Positions 32,777 through 42,058 are shown, numbered from the stretch's first letter. The stretch is 54,403 nucleotides of DNA from Desulfoluna butyratoxydans (GCF_900699765.1 NZ_CAADHO010000013.1:75322-129724); one strand, 5' to 3'. The notes: generated by a model not told the origin, from the letters alone. A program made the numbers and translations.

Positions 32777-34216
32777 CTACAGACCCTCGGCCATGCGGGC
32801 AGCAAGCTTAGGGAGCAGATCGTTTGCCACGTCCTTGATGGCCCTTTCGGCGGCAGCCTTTCTGCTGCTCGCGCCGCCAAGGGCCGTCCCGTGGGCTGAA
32901 GCGATGATGCTGCGGCTGGCCGTGTCGTAGGCGGTCACCGACATGCGTGCGCGGTAGACAACGCCTCGGCCGCGCCTGCCGGAATACTGCACGTCGACTT
33001 TTTCAACGACGAGGATCGTTGCTTTGGACCCTGAACCGTTTGTGTGCCTGTCACTATGCTGGCCACGGCTTTGCACCTGAAACCCCTTTTTCCTGAAAAG
33101 GTCGGCACTCACCGGAGAGAGTATGGAGGTTGCATCGACACCGGCGTCGTTCTGACGGGTGTGGATCTTGAGCTGCACACAGGATGTTTCGGGCGTTCTC
33201 AACGCATAGGTAAACCGTACCGAAGGCCCGGACAAAACCCCCTCCCACGAGGGGCCGGGCTTTTCACCCAACGCGTCTTTGATGATGCGGTTCCAGTCCA
33301 CGGTTACCTCAACCGGGTTGAGGGGCGTTTGGGTGGCGGCCACCCCCAGGATTCGGACGGAAGCCTTGCCGCCCGGGCCTGTGGCAACGGCCTGGGCTTT
33401 ACTCGTCGATCCCGGTGAAAAGGTTGCTTTTACCGGCAGGTTGGCCAGGGGCGTGGTGCCATGGACCATGGCCTTAACGCGCAATGTCTCGGCAAGGCCG
33501 CTGCCCTTTTTGGCGGTTTGCATGTCTCCGCCCAGGCCCATGAGGCTCAGGCTGCCTTTGATCTTTGCCACTTCATCGTACGGGTCGCGGGGAGGCGTCT
33601 CCTTGCCCGCCGGTGCCATGGGGTCCAGGACGGCGATCATCTGCCTGTTGTCCATGTACCTGCGGTAATGGTCCAGGGCTTTGATTCCCTTGTGCAGGGC
33701 GCCGATGGTGTCCCCTTTTTCCAACAGCTCTTTGCATTGGCGGGATAATTCAGAAACACGGGAGCTGTGACGAGTCATCTCCGATGCCAGCCGGTGGGCC
33801 GTTTCCGGTTTGTTCAGCACGGCAATGGCGTAATGGAGCTGGTCCTTTTTGCTGTAATAGCGATCGGCAATGGTGATTCCCTGGAGCAGGATGTCGACGT
33901 TTTCCGTTGAGTCGATGGCTGTCTCCGAGGTGTAGGTCTGGGGCAAAGACGCTCTGGTTTTCTGCTTTTTACGTGAGCTGAGGCTACTCTGGATATTGAC
34001 CCTCAGCTGCTTGGCCACCTCCAGGCGTGCGTTGGCATCGGCTTTCTGCATATCTGCCTGCGGGTCCCGCGATCGGGAGGAGAGGCCTACCCCCACAAGG
34101 AAATGCTCAGGTGCATATCCGGGGTGTGTGCTGTTTGTCACCCAGGCGGGCTGCCCTGCGCTGCAGCCTGCCGCAAGGATGAGAAGGACAACAGGGATCA
34201 GTTTTTTCATGGACAT
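32777..34216 (-). CDS. LPP20-family lipoprotein
   Basis: 479 residues. The lipobox is LILAAGC at residues 13-19. An LPP20 domain follows: PAWVTNS, then a glycine-led FLVGVGLSS block and a helix with DANARLEVAKQLRVNIQSS. A helical middle part is followed by an Ig-like beta domain (residues about 255-340) and a C-terminal domain ending with GGASSRKAAAERAIKDVANDLLPKL. LPP20/FlgT-like proteins sit at the outer membrane with CsgG-type partners. It is 89 bp downstream of a CsgG-like gene in the same direction, so the two probably form one export or envelope complex. GGAG is about 6 nt before the ATG. Confidence 0.85.
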   Translation of the reverse strand: MSMKKLIPVVLLILAAGCSAGQPAWVTNSTHPGYAPEHFLVGVGLSSRSRDPQADMQKADANARLEVAKQLRVNIQSSLSSRKKQKTRASLPQTYTSETAIDSTENVDILLQGITIADRYYSKKDQLHYAIAVLNKPETAHRLASEMTRHSSRVSELSRQCKELLEKGDTIGALHKGIKALDHYRRYMDNRQMIAVLDPMAPAGKETPPRDPYDEVAKIKGSLSLMGLGGDMQTAKKGSGLAETLRVKAMVHGTTPLANLPVKATFSPGSTSKAQAVATGPGGKASVRILGVAATQTPLNPVEVTVDWNRIIKDALGEKPGPSWEGVLSGPSVRFTYALRTPETSCVQLKIHTRQNDAGVDATSILSPVSADLFRKKGFQVQSRGQHSDRHTNGSGSKATILVVEKVDVQYSGRRGRGVVYRARMSVTAYDTASRSIIASAHGTALGGASSRKAAAERAIKDVANDLLPKLAARMAEGL

Positions 34217-34305
34217 GATGATCTCCGAAATGGGTGGTGGGCTTCCGAGGCAGGGTGCAAGCGCCCTTGCTGACCCCGAAGCCCAGAATACCAGTCAGCA
34301 GCGTA

Positions 34306-35355
34306 TCAGGACGCCATGGTCACAACAGTGAGATGCGCCGTGTTGCAACGGCGCGACGATGTGACGCCCTGTTCTTTCAGCAGCCTGTCGTCCAGCCTGA
34401 ACTGTTTGATTTTTTCGAGCTCCTTGAAAAATACATCGTCGGGGCTGAGGGTGCAGGCCCGCTTCAGCTGTTCCAGGGCTTTGGTGTAGTGGCCGCTGTA
34501 GCCGTAGGCCACGCCCAGGTCATAATGGGCCCGTGCCCGAAGTTTTTCATCGATGTCGGGGTTTCTCTCGGCTTCGGCAACCGCGGTTTCAAACATATCG
34601 ATGGCCGTTGCCCAGTCCCCTGTTTTGGCGAATTTAATGCCGGTCTCAAGCCAGGGGAGGTCATCGTCGTCATAGAGTTTCACGCTGTTGTAAACGGTGT
34701 AAGGCGCGATCATTCTCATGAACTTGCCGATCAATTTATCCTGCAAAGAGGTGAACACCTTCTCTTTGTCCCAGGTGACCTCCGGCCTTTCTTCCCGTCG
34801 CGACTTGGATTTGGACTTGGTCTCGTCAATTACTTTGGTTGCGATGATCTCACCGGTGGAGGTGTCCACCATTTTAAAGCCCACCTTGAGATGCCAGTTG
34901 CCCTTTACCTTGTAGCGGCGGCATGAATATTTTTTCCCGTCCTCACGGCAGGTTGCCTTGGAAGAGCTTCGCTTCTGGGTGTATTTCCGTTTGTACACCT
35001 GCCCGAAGATCAACGCACTGCTGCCCATGACTTTGCCTAACCTGACGGAGTTGTTTGGGTTGGCAATATCGGACATGGAGAGGTTTTGCTCTTTCAAGAT
35101 GCGGTTCAGGTTCGTCCGGTCCAGAACATGGAACCGGTCGCTCTCGAAGAGCTGTTGCGTCAGGGTGTCGCTGATTTCGCGGCCATGGGTCCCCTTAAAG
35201 GGAAAGACCGTGACATTTTTGTACGATGAAAGGTTGATCTCTGCAGGCTTCAGGCGGGGCACTTTCAGCTTGGATGCACAGGATGTCATCAGGATACAAA
35301 TGAAAAAACAGGAAAATACAGAAATGGCACACTTTTTGGTAAAACAAAATCTCAT
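34306..35355 (-). CDS. CsgG-like lipoprotein with C-terminal TPR
   Basis: 349 residues. The lipobox is LMTSC after a hydrophobic signal. The CsgG-like fold spans about residues 30-230: NVTVFPFKGTHGREISDTLTQQLF, FHVLDRTNLNRILKEQ, a Lys/Cys-rich insertion and VGFKMVDTSTGEIIATKV. A tetratricopeptide region follows (WLETGIKFAKTGDWATAIDMF and AHYDLGVAYGYSGHYTKALEQL). CsgG relatives form outer-membrane secretion pores, but shorter or TPR-bearing variants may only scaffold. ATG 35355 has GAGGGGG upstream; the frame extends 75 nt further without a good start. No curli subunit genes are nearby. Confidence 0.85.
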   Translation of the reverse strand: MRFCFTKKCAISVFSCFFICILMTSCASKLKVPRLKPAEINLSSYKNVTVFPFKGTHGREISDTLTQQLFESDRFHVLDRTNLNRILKEQNLSMSDIANPNNSVRLGKVMGSSALIFGQVYKRKYTQKRSSSKATCREDGKKYSCRRYKVKGNWHLKVGFKMVDTSTGEIIATKVIDETKSKSKSRREERPEVTWDKEKVFTSLQDKLIGKFMRMIAPYTVYNSVKLYDDDDLPWLETGIKFAKTGDWATAIDMFETAVAEAERNPDIDEKLRARAHYDLGVAYGYSGHYTKALEQLKRACTLSPDDVFFKELEKIKQFRLDDRLLKEQGVTSSRRCNTAHLTVVTMAS

Positions 35356-35633
35356 ACGACCCCCTCGGATTCGATGCAAAAGGAACAACAGAATGTCAAC
35401 CCAGAATCGAAGGGTACTACTATAGCCCAATATATTTAGTCAATTTGTTTCTAAAAATTGTGACTGGCTGGTAGGTGTGGGACAAGGTCGTCTGGAAGGG
35501 GATGGGGCGACTGGTTTTCGGAAGGGCAATGGGTGGGTGTGCTGGACGCATCGCGGTTGTTTTCGGAATCGGGCACGGCAGGCTGCATTATGAACGTGGA
35601 GCCAATGCGTTGTGCCCGATATCTATGATTGAA

Positions 35634-35945
35634 TCAGGATGGGCTTTTAATGAGTACTTTTTTTGAAAAGCCCTGTCTGATATCGACGAGGCTGATGTGG
35701 AAGTCGCTGTACTCTGCCTTCAGGGCTCCCTTTATCGCTATAATTTGAACCGGAATCATGGAGGCCCAAATGATAAATGGGCGAAATTTTGCCGTAATGG
35801 AACGTTCGTGTAACATGATGGCTCCACCGACATCAATGAGGCCGAGGAAAAGGCCCACTATGATGCCGATGAGAAGAGAGAAGGCAATGGTTCTCCAAAG
35901 GAAGCTGAACCAGACTTTAATTGCTACTTTCCACGATACATCCAC
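35634..35945 (-). CDS. Small unrecognised membrane protein
   Basis: About 103 residues with two long hydrophobic segments (KVWFSFLWRTIAFSLLIGIIVGLFLGLI and IIWASMIPVQIIAIKGAL) and short polar ends. I do not recognise the family. A strong GGAGG lies 8 nt before the GTG at 35945, which I take as the start; an in-frame ATG at 35960 overlaps that site. It stands alone between the CsgG operon and a methyltransferase gene. Confidence 0.55.
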   Translation of the reverse strand: MDVSWKVAIKVWFSFLWRTIAFSLLIGIIVGLFLGLIDVGGAIMLHERSITAKFRPFIIWASMIPVQIIAIKGALKAEYSDFHISLVDIRQGFSKKVLIKSPS

Positions 35946-36243
35946 TGCGGTTACCTCCATAACATTGAAATGGTTTTCTGAATGCTTGCTGGATAATGCT
36001 GAAGCGCTTAGCTGTGAACAGTGTTGGGGCTATGCCCATGGGGTTGAATTGAGACGTTAGCTGGGTGGTCATTCCTATGTGTATGACGAATCACTTTTTG
36101 AGATATTTATACTTTTCGAGATAAAAGTAAATAAAAAAATGAGGTGTGTATCTGTGATTGCTTTTTCGCGAGTGCAGAGGCGGGGTACACATACTTTCAG
36201 ATGTATAGATCGGTAAATTGCCATAATGGCAATTTGATTTAAG

Positions 36244-36861
36244 TTATTTTTGTGTGGGGTGTATTTTCTTTGCGACAACAGAATAGGAATGCCAGTGCTT
36301 ATCGCCTGCCGTGGCTGTGGGCCCCATTTCATCCCGTTCATGGAAGTGTTCCATCTTAAAGCCGGAAAACATGCCGTAGACCTGATCCACGCTCAGGAAG
36401 GTCATGGCTGTATTGGCCGACCATTCATCGCGGTCACCGAAAAGTGTCCCGGCAAACCGACCACCAGGCTGGATGGAACTGGCAACAATCTTCCAGAGGG
36501 TATGGAATGCCTCCGGTCTGCAAAATGGGAGGGATAAGCTGGCGTTCACCAGCAAAGCGGTTGGCAAAGACTGAATTTCCTCAAACAGCGACACGCGGGT
36601 TTTCAGGTGGTTCGCATGGGGAGCGGCTTTTTCCTCAACCGTGCGTATGGCTTCCGGTTCCTTGTCGACTGCAAAGACGGACCATCCCGCAGTCAGAAGG
36701 CTCAGGCAATCACCCCCGGCACCACACCCAAGGTCCACAGCGATTTTTTCTGCGCCATGGAAGGGCTCATGGTCAAAAAAAGACAGCGCTTTTACAAGCG
36801 TTGGCCTGGGAGGTATGTCGTTTGTCTTGTGGCAGTATGTTTTCCAACAGAGATTGTTCAC
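36244..36861 (-). CDS. Class I SAM-dependent methyltransferase
   Basis: About 205 residues. Motif I is VDLGCGAGGDCLSLLTAGW, motif II VFAVDKEPEAI, and the later segment LLVNASLSLPFC plus IQPGGRFAGTLFGDRDEW completes a small-molecule-type Rossmann methyltransferase. The start fits GTG 36861 with GGGAGGGG 5 nt upstream; the frame stays open for another 255 nt, but the translated extension is low-complexity and unlike the family. The N-terminal WKTYCHKTNDIPPRPTLVKA matches the usual lead-in of tellurite-resistance-type (TehB-like) methyltransferases. Substrate unknown. Confidence 0.85.
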   Translation of the reverse strand: MNNLCWKTYCHKTNDIPPRPTLVKALSFFDHEPFHGAEKIAVDLGCGAGGDCLSLLTAGWSVFAVDKEPEAIRTVEEKAAPHANHLKTRVSLFEEIQSLPTALLVNASLSLPFCRPEAFHTLWKIVASSIQPGGRFAGTLFGDRDEWSANTAMTFLSVDQVYGMFSGFKMEHFHERDEMGPTATAGDKHWHSYSVVAKKIHPTQK

Positions 36862-37052
36862 TTGTACCCCTCCCGTTGAGGCGTCACTGTGCTTGATATC
36901 CGCCTGGGACGATGGGCTATTTTTGTTACCCAAAGGCGGTGCGTACATGACGGTAAAACGGTCTATGGGGTTATGTCTACAGGAAAATGCCACTATTTTT
37001 GGGGATAGCTGGCAGGTATGGCCGGTGTGGGGTGCGGAAGGGGTTTGTGATA

Positions 37053-37086
37053 GGGGGACTTTGAGTGGGGGACTTTGAGTGGGGGG
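37053..37086. repeat. 14-bp tandem duplication
   Basis: GGGGGACTTTGAGT occurs twice in tandem, followed by a G-run. It lies in the gap upstream of the methyltransferase gene. Confidence 0.8.
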
Positions 37087-37172
37087 CAGACGAGATGTTT
37101 CCCAAAGGCTGCCCATCCACGCGGCACCAGAGGGTTGGACGCCTCTGGGAAATGGTCGTGTCTGATACTCTG

Positions 37173-38075
37173 TTACTTATCAGCTAACTCAAGGGCCTGT
37201 TTAAATGTTGTTGAAAGCCTTTTATTTATAACGTGATGTGGTTTGATACTTTTACCGTAATGTAACTCCGCCAAAAGGACAATGTCGTTGTACGCCACCT
37301 TGACTCCGTCTTTTTCCGTTTCATACACAAGAATTTTCTGGCAAAAAGCATCAAGACCCAGCTTTGGAAATTTCGCCATTGCCGCACCACCCGCAGCGGG
37401 GCCGCCGAAAAGGAGGAGCTTCATTTTGGGTAGTTCGTCACCGATGCTTTTTGCGTCTTCATCATAATTGATCGTGGAAAACCACAGGGTGTCCCCTTCG
37501 GCCATGATACTGTTTTTCAGCCGTTCAATGGTCTCTTCGAGAAGAAACGGGGAGGATAGATAATTGATTCCGTATTCAAGGGTAACACCCTTTCCGTCAA
37601 CCACGGAGACAACGTCCGGCGGCAGCTTTTTCAAAGGAGTTGTGAACGCTTGTGTATACTCATCCAAACTCACCGAGGCATCCAGCCCGTGTCTTTTCCT
37701 TAAAAAATCAGCGGAAGCATAAAGAACGTTTGCTGTCTGTCCCTGCATCTCGTCGCTGTATACAAGAATGCGAAATGGAAGGTCCAACCCGATAAGGGGG
37801 GAGTGTTTGAGTAAGGGGGTATTTACCTTTGGGTCATTGTAGATGGTGACCTGGGACGCAGGCATGTCAACCCCTTGTTCTTGTGCAAGGCGGGCATGAT
37901 CAATCATCAGGACAATCTCTTTTTCAGGGATTTTTTCACCAATGGCCTGGCTGTACTTGTCAACACCACTGAATCGGGTTTGGGGCTCGCTGTCGGATTG
38001 ACACCCGATAAAAACCGAAGGTGTCACACCAAAGAGAAGTACGACAAGCCAGGTGATTGCTGCCGGATATTTCAT
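37173..38075 (-). CDS. Lipoprotein with two DUF302 domains
   Basis: 300 residues. A signal ending VFIGC predicts a lipoprotein. Two DUF302 repeats can be read. The first has VTIYNDPKVNTPLLKHSP and GLDLPFRILVYSD. The second has KLLLFGGPAAGGAAMAKFPK and GLDAFCQKILVYE. Each is about 65 residues, with a linker that includes another conserved segment. The function of DUF302 is not established. It is the last gene of the sulfatase-channel-hydrolase group, 104 bp after the hydrolase. The second domain has lost the Asp-Pro of the first (GGPAAG in place of NDPKVN). Confidence 0.85.
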   Translation of the reverse strand: MKYPAAITWLVVLLFGVTPSVFIGCQSDSEPQTRFSGVDKYSQAIGEKIPEKEIVLMIDHARLAQEQGVDMPASQVTIYNDPKVNTPLLKHSPLIGLDLPFRILVYSDEMQGQTANVLYASADFLRKRHGLDASVSLDEYTQAFTTPLKKLPPDVVSVVDGKGVTLEYGINYLSSPFLLEETIERLKNSIMAEGDTLWFSTINYDEDAKSIGDELPKMKLLLFGGPAAGGAAMAKFPKLGLDAFCQKILVYETEKDGVKVAYNDIVLLAELHYGKSIKPHHVINKRLSTTFKQALELADK

Positions 38076-38179
38076 GTTACCTCCTCGGGGGTGGCCACTT
38101 GCGAGTGAACATCAGCCATAATGAGGCGAATATATTTTATGAACTCAGCGCACGATACCGACACACCATCCCTGATGGA

Positions 38180-39169
38180 TCAGGGGTGCTCTTTGATCCA
38201 GCTAAGGACCATTTTCTGAAACTCCTCGTGAGCATCCTGATACGAAAAATGGCCGCAGTTGCTGAATACATGAAGCGTGCTGTTTGGAAGTCTTTTGTGG
38301 AGGCGCTCTCCATTGTCGAGTTTGAGCAGTTCATCGTTTTCTCCCCAGAAAATCAGGGTGGGAACCTGAATGCCTTCAAGGAGAGGGTCCACTTGTGCCA
38401 AGCTTTGGGGGTACCCTTCGAACCACTTCAAGATGATGTCCATCCGTTTTGCGTAGGCGTTTTTATAATCGGAGATTTCTTCTGTATTCGGTACGTAATT
38501 TACGTACCCGACCCGGTTGCCTGCCTCAACCAAGGCACCGCCACCGGCAATGGTCATGATACGGCGCCAAAACGCGGAGTACACCATTTTGTCGATGATG
38601 CTTCCATTGGACGACGGCTCGATTGCCGGGCCGTCTCCCACCAGAATGCTTTTTACCTTAGCTGTGTTTCCATTGCCTGCCCCCACATGGTAGAGGATGG
38701 TCGGCATGCCGATATCCGGGCCCAAAAGGTGGGCATCCTTAATCTCGAAGTGTTCTAAAAAGGCACCCAGAAATTCCCCTTGAGCTTTGAAGTTCATGTA
38801 CTCTGTGCCCCCTTCACTATGCCCGAACCCAGGGAGGTCGTAAGCGAAGAGGTTTGTGTGCTCCGCAAGCCCTTCCCATATGGGAGCGTAGGCCTGTATG
38901 CTTTGGGGGAGGGGGCAGAGAAGCACGAGGGTCGGCTTTCCTTCAGCCGGTGAGTGGGCGTAACGTACGGTGGTTCCGTTTAATTTGACGGATTTCAGCG
39001 GAAGCGGGTACAGGGTGGGAAACGTCGGTTTGGACGGTTGATAACCAGATGCGGCTCTCAGGCGCCTGAGGTGTGAAGATTCCGGGGTTACCATCATGAG
39101 GGCTGATGCATTTATACGGTCCATTGTGGAAATTGTCGTCAGTGGCTGAGTTTTCAAATGGTCATTCAT
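38180..39169 (-). CDS. Alpha/beta-hydrolase with Asp nucleophile (haloalkane dehalogenase/epoxide hydrolase-like)
   Basis: 329 residues. The nucleophile elbow is LLGPDIGMP, with Asp152 in the place used by haloalkane dehalogenases and epoxide hydrolases. The oxyanion-hole motif HGxP of those enzymes reads CPLPQS (85-90), which is unusual. The acid lies in TLIFWGENDELLKLD and the His in VFSNCGHFSYQDAHEEF. About 50 residues precede the fold, without a clear signal peptide. It is third in a four-gene operon with a sulfatase and an outer-membrane channel. The reaction may be dehalogenation, epoxide opening or another SN2 step on the product of the sulfatase (inference). Confidence 0.87.
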   Translation of the reverse strand: MNDHLKTQPLTTISTMDRINASALMMVTPESSHLRRLRAASGYQPSKPTFPTLYPLPLKSVKLNGTTVRYAHSPAEGKPTLVLLCPLPQSIQAYAPIWEGLAEHTNLFAYDLPGFGHSEGGTEYMNFKAQGEFLGAFLEHFEIKDAHLLGPDIGMPTILYHVGAGNGNTAKVKSILVGDGPAIEPSSNGSIIDKMVYSAFWRRIMTIAGGGALVEAGNRVGYVNYVPNTEEISDYKNAYAKRMDIILKWFEGYPQSLAQVDPLLEGIQVPTLIFWGENDELLKLDNGERLHKRLPNSTLHVFSNCGHFSYQDAHEEFQKMVLSWIKEHP

Positions 39170-39251
39170 TATTTATCTCCTAAATAGGGAAAGCCTTTCC
39201 ATGCTTAAAGGTTATAGCGATTGAACGTAAACCTTGCCGGCACGTTCTGAT

Positions 39252-40265
39252 CTATTCCATGTCAGACCCTATGCGGTGCAGGCCGTCGAGAAGTGGTGCC
39301 CAGAAAAAGGTAAGTGAGAAACTAAATGTACTCATTCGAATATCCCCTGGATCAGAGTCGTTGATGGTGGTTTGATAACCCAAATCCAGAACCAGATTCC
39401 GAGTGAGCTGCGTTCCAATGGTTGCACCGACACTTGAAAAATTCTCTCCATCTGTCTCGATGGGGCCTACTTCCGAGTCACCCAGCTGTAAATACGTGTA
39501 ATCAAGAGACGCCCAGAGGTTGTCACTCAGGTCGTGTGTTAAGTGGGCGGCTATGCTGAAACCCGGGTCCGTGCTCTGGGTCAGGTTTCCGGTGGGGCCG
39601 TAATCGTCGTTATCGCCATACAGGATAACGGCAGGAATTATTTCAAGGGACGTTCGATGGCCAGGCCCCCAGACATCCCCTATCTGGTAAATCATCGGCA
39701 GGCCGATACGCCCCCAAAAACGATTCATCCCCATGTTGATGGCTTCGCCCTTGTTGTATTCTCCCAGTGGAACGCTTAAATCCGCCAGGAAATCAACCGA
39801 AAACCCGGGGTTGTACCTGAGTGCATCAGGTAGGTTTCGTTGCGGGCCAGGCCCGATGAGGTTTATGTTGAATTCGAAAAACGGATCTCCAAATCCGTTG
39901 GCCGAAGAATCAATCGGATTTGCGGAGCCGTATGTGCTCCTGATGGAAATATCTCCCATGGGTTGAAGGTAGGCAAACTGGGCAGAACGGCCAAATAGTG
40001 CAAAATTTCGTGCATATCCGGCAAACACAATGTTTGCATCGATATTGGCATCTGCGTTAATCGTATAGCTGGGATCCAGGGGATTGACATTGCCATCCAT
40101 GCTAAGACCCAGGATCGGCGTGAAATTCGTACCGATTAACGTCTTATGGTAAAACCGTGGCGGCAGCGAGACCGCAGCGGCGGTCACTGAAAAAGCCAAA
40201 AGGACTGTCAGCAGTACGCATGTAACGACCAAGTGGGAAGCTCTTGTTTTTTTGTATACGTTCAT
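39252..40265 (-). CDS. Outer-membrane channel, MetA-pathway phenol-degradation family
   Basis: 337 residues. A signal peptide (VVTCVLLTVLLAFSVTAAAVS) is followed by a beta-barrel with alternating hydrophobic strands. It matches the Phenol_MetA_deg family: LADLSVPLGEYNKGEAINMGMNR, then GLPMIYQIGDV and a C-terminal strand LVLDLGYQTTIND. The family is thought to form outer-membrane passages for hydrophobic substrates. Start at ATG 40265, with AAGGA about 9 nt upstream. It lies 17 bp after the sulfatase gene and 82 bp before the hydrolase gene, which suggests it imports the substrate of these enzymes. Confidence 0.88.
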   Translation of the reverse strand: MNVYKKTRASHLVVTCVLLTVLLAFSVTAAAVSLPPRFYHKTLIGTNFTPILGLSMDGNVNPLDPSYTINADANIDANIVFAGYARNFALFGRSAQFAYLQPMGDISIRSTYGSANPIDSSANGFGDPFFEFNINLIGPGPQRNLPDALRYNPGFSVDFLADLSVPLGEYNKGEAINMGMNRFWGRIGLPMIYQIGDVWGPGHRTSLEIIPAVILYGDNDDYGPTGNLTQSTDPGFSIAAHLTHDLSDNLWASLDYTYLQLGDSEVGPIETDGENFSSVGATIGTQLTRNLVLDLGYQTTINDSDPGDIRMSTFSFSLTFFWAPLLDGLHRIGSDME

Positions 40266-40282
40266 AGTCACCGTCCTTGAGT

Positions 40283-42058
40283 CTAATCCTTGGGGTCAGC
40301 AAGCATATCCGTTGGCGGTATGTATTGTTTTCGATACAATCCCGGGGGGTACTCGTCGTACATGGGAAACCTCAGGGGTTTGTTCCACCAGAGGCTTTCT
40401 GACAAGGCTCTATTGGGCAAGATAATATTGTTTTTGGGCATATACTCATTTTCATAAAGGGCTACCAATTCCTTCAGCACATTCGGCTTATCCTTTGCAA
40501 GGTCATGGCGCTCTGCCCAATCGGAGCTGAGGTCGAACAACTGCCATTCCCTTGTGCCGTATGGCCGCCAGTTATTGAGAATCTTCCAATTTCCCTTTCG
40601 AAGCCCCATGGCACCCATGATCTCCCAGCCAACCCAGTCATCGGGGCCCCTGACTGTTTTCGCGGGATCTTTGAGCATACCGAGCCAGCTCCGCCCGGAT
40701 GTATCTCCGTTGGGGTAAACCTGGCCGGTCAGCTCTGTCAGTGTCAGCATGATATCGCTGACGTGCATGAAGTCATTGCGGATGCTGCCTGCTTCATGCT
40801 TGCTGTCGGGCATTTTTACAATGAGGGCATTTCGAATCCCTCCTTCAGAGGGAAAGGACTTATGTCCATAGAAGGGCGTTGTCGAAATTTGGGCCCAGCC
40901 GGGACCGTATTCCGGGTAGGACCGAGGCGTGCCCAGCACGTTGATGTGGTGCTCCTGGGACCAGTTTCGTGCCCTGAAAATATTGTTACTGAGGCCAGGT
41001 GCGGTGATTGCTTCAAAGGTATTGTTGCCTTCGGGGCCGTTGTCACCGAAAAAAATGACCACTGTGTTCTCATACTCTCCGATGTCTTTCAGGTATTGAA
41101 TGACTCGGCCGATGTGATGATCCATATTGGTCATCATGCCGGCGTACAGCTCCATATGCCTTCCAAGCATGGCTTTTGTTATGGGTGCCAGAACTTCTGA
41201 ATCCGGCAGGAACCAATAGCGTTCCGCCAACTCCACTCCCTCTGGCAGCAACCCCAATTCGTGCTGGGCTTTAAAGCGCTCTCTGTGAAAGTGTGTCCAG
41301 CCCTTGTCGTAGACTTCTTGATACATACTTCGCCATGGTTCGTCGACGTGATGAGGGTCATGGGGGGCTTGATACGCCAGATAGGCAAAGAACGGCTTTC
41401 CTGTTTTGCGGCCATCCTCAATAAAGGAGATCATTTTATCTGTATAAGTCTTGCTGGAATAATAACCGCGGGGAAGCTTTTTCAGGTACTTGCCGTCTTC
41501 CGTGAACATTAACTTGGGGTTGTCGGTATAGAGGTTTGTCATGTCATAATGGCTGCCATGGCTGTCAAGCATGACGAAGTCCCTGTCAAATCCGCGCGCT
41601 CTGGGTATGAGCTCAGGGAATCTGCCCAGGTCCCATTTACCGGTCACGTAAGTGGCGTATCCTGCTTGCCGCATCACGTCTCCCAGCGTCTTGTACTCTT
41701 CCCTTAGCCATCCCTCATAGCCGCGTCTTCCCACCTGATTTGGGGCTGTAAAAAGGTTCATTGTCCCCGCACCTGCGACGTGGTGGTCCACACCGGTCAT
41801 CAAGGTAGCCCGGGTCGGGGTGCACATTGGGTTTGTATAAAAATTGGTAAAACGTACCCCTCCCATGGCCAGTTTATCGATATTGGGGGTTTGAATCTCA
41901 CTTCCAAAGGAGCCTATATCAGCCCAGCCCATGTCATCCGTTAAAATAATCAGAATATTGGGCTGCTTTTGTTCTGCATGGGTCGAATATGGAAAAACCA
42001 GAAGTGCAAAGAAGCAAATAATCAGTAGCCGGAATGGCCTTTTATCTTGGCAGTACAT
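40283..42058 (-). CDS. Arylsulfatase-family enzyme with formylglycine site and GKWDLG variant
   Basis: 591 residues with a signal peptide (LLIICFFALLVFPYSTHA), so it is exported. The metal-binding start is LTDDMGWADIG. The formylglycine site is CTPTRATLMTG (Cys79), the Cys type that needs an FGE or anaerobic maturase, neither of which is in the window. The second signature is GKWDLG (140-145); the family norm is GKWHLG, so the active-site His is Asp (GAC codon at 41630-41632). Later metal ligands appear in FFGDNGPEGN and STTPFYGHKSFPSEGG. AAGGAG lies 7 nt before ATG 42058. First gene of the sulfatase-channel-hydrolase-DUF302 operon. Substrate unknown. Confidence 0.93.
   Translation of the reverse strand: MYCQDKRPFRLLIICFFALLVFPYSTHAEQKQPNILIILTDDMGWADIGSFGSEIQTPNIDKLAMGGVRFTNFYTNPMCTPTRATLMTGVDHHVAGAGTMNLFTAPNQVGRRGYEGWLREEYKTLGDVMRQAGYATYVTGKWDLGRFPELIPRARGFDRDFVMLDSHGSHYDMTNLYTDNPKLMFTEDGKYLKKLPRGYYSSKTYTDKMISFIEDGRKTGKPFFAYLAYQAPHDPHHVDEPWRSMYQEVYDKGWTHFHRERFKAQHELGLLPEGVELAERYWFLPDSEVLAPITKAMLGRHMELYAGMMTNMDHHIGRVIQYLKDIGEYENTVVIFFGDNGPEGNNTFEAITAPGLSNNIFRARNWSQEHHINVLGTPRSYPEYGPGWAQISTTPFYGHKSFPSEGGIRNALIVKMPDSKHEAGSIRNDFMHVSDIMLTLTELTGQVYPNGDTSGRSWLGMLKDPAKTVRGPDDWVGWEIMGAMGLRKGNWKILNNWRPYGTREWQLFDLSSDWAERHDLAKDKPNVLKELVALYENEYMPKNNIILPNRALSESLWWNKPLRFPMYDEYPPGLYRKQYIPPTDMLADPKD

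Noticed and set aside
35370..35450. Promoter for the CsgG-like gene (TTGACT with TATAGT on the minus strand)
   Set aside because: The hexamers are good but the spacer is only 13 bp, too short for a sigma-70 promoter.
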